From Betaproteobacteria bacterium (lineage in GTDB: Bacteria; Pseudomonadota; Gammaproteobacteria; Burkholderiales; Usitatibacteraceae), in assembly GCA_003105245.1 (NCBI GenBank), contig PQAI01000239.1:1-17275 (forward strand): a stretch of 17,275 nucleotides of DNA, written 5' to 3'. Each line of letters starts with the position of its first letter. Position 1 is the first letter of the stretch. Shown here piece by piece: positions 13,487 through 17,275 of the stretch. The translations under genes were made by a program, and so were the position numbers. Below the pieces are notes generated by a model. That model did no database searches. It saw nothing but the letters and a program-made list of their open reading frames with translations, and was not told the DNA's origin.

Positions 13487-14313
13487 CCCGCATGCACGCC
13501 GCCACCCCAGGATCGACGTCGCGCTTCGCGTCCCTCGCGGCCCTGGCCGCGTTCGCGTTCCTGCCCGCGGTCGCCGGGGCGCAGGATTTCGCTCTCTACG
13601 TTTCGCCCCCCCGCGTGGAGACGGGCGCCAAGGCCGGCGAGACGCGCCGGGAGGTGATCGAACTGCACCACGTGGGCCGCGAGACCGGCCGGTTCCGGAT
13701 CTACACCAACGACTGGACGCTGAAGGACGACGGGACGGTGGAATTCAGCGACAGCCTCGCTCCCCAGAGTTGCCGCCCCTGGGTGGCCCTCGAGCGCCGC
13801 GAAGTCTCCATCCCCCCCAACGGCCGCTACCGCTTCCGGTTCGAGGTGTCGCCCCCAGCCGGGACGCCGGCACGGGAATGCCGCCTCGCGATCATGATCG
13901 AGGGCCTCGACACCACCAAGGTGGCGCAGGGGGCCTTCAACTTCCCGGTCACCGGGCGCATCGGCGTGATCGTCTACGCCAAGGTGGGCGAGGTGGCTCC
14001 GAACCTCGCCATCGGGAAGGCACGGGTTGCCACGACGAAGGCCGGACGGCAACCCGTGATCGAGGTCACCAACACGGGGGGAGCGACGGGACGGCTGGAG
14101 GGGTTCCTGGTCGCGAAGGACGCCGACGGCAAGGAGCTCGAACTCGCACCGGACCCCGCCCCGATCCTCCCCGGCGCAACGCGCGCCATAGCGCTCGTGC
14201 CGTCCACCGAAGAGGGCAAGCCGCCGGCCGCCATCCGATTCCCGCTGACCGTGAAGGGCACCCTGGAATGGGGAAAGAGCCGCCAGTCGCTCGACCTGCG
14301 ATTCGAGCCCTGA
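13483..14313 (+). CDS. PapD-like periplasmic pilus assembly chaperone (B)
   Basis: The 276-residue protein has a signal peptide (AGA|QD at 33), then FALYVSPPRVETGAKAGETR, NDWTL (76-80), QSCRPWVALE (95-104), RYRFRFEVSPP (115-125), ECRLAIMIEG (132-141) and GRIGVIVYAKVG (158-169). It matches the cluster A chaperone over its whole length, including the two cysteines (97 and 133), SCRPWV and GVIVY. The second half, VIEVTNTGGATGRLEGFLV, looks like the second Ig-like domain. It should shuttle the two cluster B subunits to the usher-like protein encoded next. The call rests on fold pattern and context rather than on close similarity to a characterised chaperone. Confidence 0.7.
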   Translation: MTRMHAATPGSTSRFASLAALAAFAFLPAVAGAQDFALYVSPPRVETGAKAGETRREVIELHHVGRETGRFRIYTNDWTLKDDGTVEFSDSLAPQSCRPWVALERREVSIPPNGRYRFRFEVSPPAGTPARECRLAIMIEGLDTTKVAQGAFNFPVTGRIGVIVYAKVGEVAPNLAIGKARVATTKAGRQPVIEVTNTGGATGRLEGFLVAKDADGKELELAPDPAPILPGATRAIALVPSTEEGKPPAAIRFPLTVKGTLEWGKSRQSLDLRFEP

Positions 14314-16250
14314 GGCTGGCGGCGATCCTGTCGGTCGCGGCGGCGACCGCGACGGCAGGCGCCCAGGTCCGGCTCGTCTCGGCCCAGCCGGCCGAACGCG
14401 CTGCCCCCGCGCAGCCCGCATACGTCGACCGGGTGATCGAAGGCCTTGCGCCCCAGGAGGCGGAGAAGGGGGAGGAATTCCACTACGACCGCGAGGGCTG
14501 GCCGCGCTTCCTGCGCCTCGAGACGCGGCTGGGGACGCAGCCGTTCGAAGGAAGCACGCGCTCCGTCGGCTTCACCGTCGCGGGCGCCATCGTGACGCCC
14601 AACCACGGCACGATCTCGATCGACGCGAACGCGGCCCCCGACGACAACCGCAAGGCGTTCACCGTGCGGCAGCGGGGATTGCCCGTCGACGGCGGCTGGA
14701 CCGTCAACAACGAGCTCGGCGTCACGACCTCACTCGCCCCCTCGCTCATGCGACTGCCGTCGCGGATCTTCGTGCCTTCGCAGTACACGCGGGGGGCCAC
14801 GACGGAATGGCTGAACCCCGGGGAGCAGGTGCAGGTCATGGCGGGAGGCGGAACGCCGGGCTGGCTGCAGGGGTATCCCGTCGCCGGCTTCGCCCCGCTG
14901 GCCGGCACCCTCGCGATGGTCGGCCTGCAGCGCGGGTTCGGCTCCTGGGCCGCCGCCATCCGGCACGAGAGCGGCAACGGCCTGTCATTGCGGGAGAACC
15001 CCACGCCGCCCTCGGACTACATCGACAGCAACTCGACGCACGGCGCCGTCCGCGCCGAGTCGGGCGCCCATTCCATGCAGGTCAACGCGGTCTCCACGCG
15101 CTCCACGGAGACTGCGGACACGCGCCGCGGCGTCTGGATCGACGGCGAGACGCGGGTCGGCACCTCTCTCTACGGATGGGGCTACCTGCGCCTCGACCCG
15201 AAGCTCAGCTGGTCCGGGCAGGGCATGGTGAGCGACACGGAGGGCGTGTTCGCGCGCGGTTCCTGGCGCACGCGCCAATGGTCCGCCGACGCCAACGTGG
15301 ACGCGCTGCGCTCGATCTCGCGGCCGGACGAGTCCGGCGTCTACGTCTCGGCCAACGGGCGCTGGCGCTACAGCCGGTCGCTCACGCTGGGCGCGGGCGG
15401 GTCCTTCCGCGATTACACCGGGAAGGCGGGCAGCGCGTTCGTGGACGCGCGCCAGCAGAACGAGTGGGGCTTCAGCGGCCTGCGCGCCGACGGCTCCAGC
15501 GGGGGCGGGCTGCGGACGCAGCGCCTGTCTCTCGACCATGCCTGGATCGTGCCGCAGGGCTGGGCGCTCAACACGGGCGTCGCGGTGGGGCGCGAATCGG
15601 GCGAGAACGCGGCCGGCCGCCTCTGGAGCGCCGCCGTGTCCTTCGCCGCGCCCCTCGGTTCCGACGTCTCGCTGCTGGGCAACGCGAGCACCGACCGGCG
15701 CGAGACGGGGACGCATTCCACCGCGGCGAACGTGAGCCTGGTCTGGCGGCTCGGCCAGAACTGGTCCATCGAGGGGAACTTCCTCTATTCGCAGGGCAGG
15801 CAGCCGGCGCCGCTTCCCGTCGACCCGCTCGCGCCGCCTCCCGAGCGCCTCCTCGCCACGATCGACAGCCGTTCCTACTTCCTCGTTCTCCGCTACGAGG
15901 ACAGCGCGGGAACTCGCAGCGTTCCCATGGGTGGATCGCCTGCCTCGGGCGGCGGCAGCATCGAGGGCGTGGTTTACCTCGACGCCAACCGCAGCGGCAC
16001 GCGGGAGGCGGGCGAGAGCGGCGCAGCCGGCGTCACGGTCTACCTCGACGGCCGCTTTGCGGCGCGAACCGATGCCCAGGGCCGCTTCGAGTTTCCCTTC
16101 GTCGGGCCGGGAACCCGCGTGATCCGCGTCCTCAACGAGACGCTGCCGCTGCCATGGGAAGCCGCGGAGCAGCAGGACACGAGGGTCGAGGTCGTGGTGC
16201 GCGAAGCCGCGCGGGTGGCAATTCCGGTGGTCAGGCGCGGCGGGGACTGA
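14268..16250 (+). CDS. Outer-membrane usher-like protein with C-terminal SdrD-B/carboxypeptidase-regulatory-like domain (B)
   Basis: With ATG 14268, overlapping the chaperone gene by 46 bases, the protein has 660 residues and a signal peptide (LAAILSVAAATATAGA, cleaved near 32). PAYVDRVIEGL (50-60) matches PAYVDQLIEGV of the cluster A protein. A barrel-like region follows, including a glycine-rich stretch VQVMAGGGTPGWLQGYPVAG that could be a plug or translocation feature. The last domain (about 563-660) GSIEGVVYLDANRSGTREAG ... GVTVYLDGR ... TDAQGRFEF ... LPLPW aligns with that of cluster A. It is shorter than classical ushers (about 800 residues) but has the same order of barrel then beta domain. 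The start is uncertain because the ribosome binding site is weak. Confidence 0.66.
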   Translation: MGKEPPVARPAIRALRLAAILSVAAATATAGAQVRLVSAQPAERAAPAQPAYVDRVIEGLAPQEAEKGEEFHYDREGWPRFLRLETRLGTQPFEGSTRSVGFTVAGAIVTPNHGTISIDANAAPDDNRKAFTVRQRGLPVDGGWTVNNELGVTTSLAPSLMRLPSRIFVPSQYTRGATTEWLNPGEQVQVMAGGGTPGWLQGYPVAGFAPLAGTLAMVGLQRGFGSWAAAIRHESGNGLSLRENPTPPSDYIDSNSTHGAVRAESGAHSMQVNAVSTRSTETADTRRGVWIDGETRVGTSLYGWGYLRLDPKLSWSGQGMVSDTEGVFARGSWRTRQWSADANVDALRSISRPDESGVYVSANGRWRYSRSLTLGAGGSFRDYTGKAGSAFVDARQQNEWGFSGLRADGSSGGGLRTQRLSLDHAWIVPQGWALNTGVAVGRESGENAAGRLWSAAVSFAAPLGSDVSLLGNASTDRRETGTHSTAANVSLVWRLGQNWSIEGNFLYSQGRQPAPLPVDPLAPPPERLLATIDSRSYFLVLRYEDSAGTRSVPMGGSPASGGGSIEGVVYLDANRSGTREAGESGAAGVTVYLDGRFAARTDAQGRFEFPFVGPGTRVIRVLNETLPLPWEAAEQQDTRVEVVVREAARVAIPVVRRGGD

Positions 16251-16258
16251 GCCGCGCC
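16234..16258. terminator. Hairpin between convergent cluster B and gpsA
   Basis: GGCGCGGC (16234-16241) and GCCGCGCC (16251-16258) form an 8-bp stem whose 9-base loop contains the stop codon of the usher-like gene. It ends 7 bases from the gpsA stop. No T-run is seen, so bidirectional termination is only suggested. Confidence 0.4.
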
Positions 16259-16265
16259 GGCCGCG

Positions 16266-17246
16266 CTATTCGGCCTTCGGGTCGCGCGCGAGAAGCTGGC
16301 GCACCGCTTCCGCGGGCGGCCGCCCCTCGAAGAGAACGGCGCAGACGGCCTGCGTGATCGGCATCTCGATCCCGCGCCCGTGAGCCAGGTCGCGCACGGA
16401 TGCGGCCGACTGCACTCCCTCGGCCACGTGTCCCAGGTCGCGAAGGATGTCGGGGAGCGCCTGCCCCTTCGCGAGCCGCAGGCCCACGTCCCGGTTGCGC
16501 GAGAGCTCGCCAGTGCAGGTGAGCACGAGGTCCCCCAGGCCCGTGAGCCCCATGAACGTCTCGGGCTGCCCGCCCGTCGCGACGCCCAGCCGGACGATCT
16601 CCGCCAGCCCGCGGGTGACGAGCGCGGCCCTCGCGTTGCGGCCCAGCCCCAGCCCGTCGGCGATGCCCGCGGCGATCGCGATCACGTTCTTCACCGCGCC
16701 GCCCAGCTCCACCCCGACGAGATCGGCGCTGGAATAGATGCGAAGCCGCGCGCTGTTCAGCTGCGCGGCGGATTCCGACGCGAAGGCCGCGTCGCGCGAG
16801 GCGAGCACGATGGCCGTCGGCTGCCCGCGCGCCACCTCCAGCGCGAAGCTCGGCCCCGACAGCGCGCCGGTCCGCGCGGCCCCGGGCAGGACTTCCGCGA
16901 CGATCTCGTGCGGGAGCTTGCGCGAGCCCTGCTCGAAGCCCTTGCAGGCCCAGAGGAGATCGATGCGGGGCCGGATGGCCGCCACCGCCGTGGCCGTATC
17001 GCGAAGGCCCGCCGTCGAGGTCGCCACGACCGCGAGGTCGCAGCCGGAGATCGCGGACGAAAGATCGGGCTCGACGCGCAGGGCGTCGGGGAAAGGGACT
17101 TCGGGAAGGTAGGGGCTGGAACGGCTGCGCGAGAGCTCGTCGCACGCTTCGCGCCGCCGCGCCCAGAGGCGTACCTCGTGCGAGGCGCAGAGCGAGATCG
17201 CGAGCGCCGATCCCCAGGCCCCCGCCCCGAGGACCGCGATCCTCAT
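16266..17246 (-). CDS. gpsA: NAD(P)H-dependent glycerol-3-phosphate dehydrogenase GpsA
   Basis: GpsA reduces dihydroxyacetone phosphate to sn-glycerol 3-phosphate, the backbone for phospholipids, in the cytosol. The 326-residue protein is full length and shows the nucleotide-binding GAGAWGSALA (7-16), CKGFE (101-105, Lys102), SGPSFALEVARGQPTA (130-145), the catalytic-lysine region GGAVKNVIAIAAGIADGLGL (182-201, Lys186), GLTGLGDLVLTCTG (233-246) and SRNRDVG (249-255). The ATG at 17246 follows the stop codon of an upstream gene by 4 bases, so it is probably the distal gene of an operon. It converges on cluster B. Confidence 0.97.
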   Translation of the reverse strand: MRIAVLGAGAWGSALAISLCASHEVRLWARRREACDELSRSRSSPYLPEVPFPDALRVEPDLSSAISGCDLAVVATSTAGLRDTATAVAAIRPRIDLLWACKGFEQGSRKLPHEIVAEVLPGAARTGALSGPSFALEVARGQPTAIVLASRDAAFASESAAQLNSARLRIYSSADLVGVELGGAVKNVIAIAAGIADGLGLGRNARAALVTRGLAEIVRLGVATGGQPETFMGLTGLGDLVLTCTGELSRNRDVGLRLAKGQALPDILRDLGHVAEGVQSAASVRDLAHGRGIEMPITQAVCAVLFEGRPPAEAVRQLLARDPKAE

Positions 17247-17250
17247 CGGC

Positions 17251-17275
17251 TTACTGCGCGCCCCAGAGGTGGGCC
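17251..17275 (-). CDS. 3' end of the gene upstream of gpsA (cut by window edge)
   Basis: Only the frame ending ...AHLWGAQ and TAA (17253-17251) has a stop just before gpsA, suggesting the last seven codons of a cotranscribed upstream gene. In many betaproteobacteria secB precedes gpsA, but seven residues cannot confirm this and a chance stop is possible. Confidence 0.35.

Noticed and set aside
1..17275. CRISPR arrays, tRNA or rRNA genes, insertion sequences
   Set aside because: No spaced direct repeats, tRNA-like cloverleaf ends, rRNA segments or transposase motifs were seen on either strand.

Overview
The window is high-GC DNA with tightly packed genes, ATGA start/stop overlaps and AT-richer promoter gaps. 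The split biotin genes (bioF-bioH-bioC in one operon, bioB separate) beside comF, trmL and gpsA suggest a betaproteobacterium, probably Burkholderiales- or Rhodocyclales-like. That placement is inference from gene content and remembered synteny; no search was run.

Left block (1-5502) is housekeeping. On the minus strand, bioF (2209->1037), bioH (1053->292) and bioC (299->window edge) overlap and form a biotin operon. An FkbM-family methyltransferase (2386-3222, +) lies between it and bioB (4246->3263, -). bioF and bioB share a 44-base ungapped promoter-like element just upstream of their starts. comF (4302-5030) and trmL (5035-5502) run rightward.

Central block (5503-16250) is an accessory, surface-directed system present twice. 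Cluster A: two related secreted pilin-like subunits (5856-6509, 6584-7195), a third subunit with two cysteines (7192-7821), a small secreted protein of unknown family (7818-8297), a PapD-like periplasmic chaperone (8304-9098), and on the opposite strand a large outer-membrane usher-like protein (11207->9111). Cluster B: one pilin-like subunit (11697-12281), a two-cysteine subunit (12393-13025), the small unknown protein (13025-13486), the chaperone (13483-14313) and the usher-like protein (14268-16250), all in one direction. Every B protein has a counterpart in A. The likely product is a chaperone-usher-type surface fibre in which the chaperone carries subunits across the periplasm and the barrel protein exports and assembles them. 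The small LDDSAS-motif protein does not match any component I know.

Both clusters start from promoter regions with the same layout: AAATCATGA, then TGTGA-N6-TCACG (a CRP-type site), then exactly 24 bases to AATGGCAGC, with a -10-like hexamer placing the CRP site at -41.5. Leaders of about 210 and 176 nt follow. In A a strong intrinsic terminator follows the first subunit gene; in B a GC-rich hairpin with the same TCAT loop sits at the equivalent place. This would give excess major subunit over assembly proteins.

Right edge (16251-17275): gpsA on the minus strand, convergent with cluster B, and the last codons of an upstream gene. The comF-trmL-gpsA neighbourhood looks like chromosomal backbone into which the surface system was inserted.
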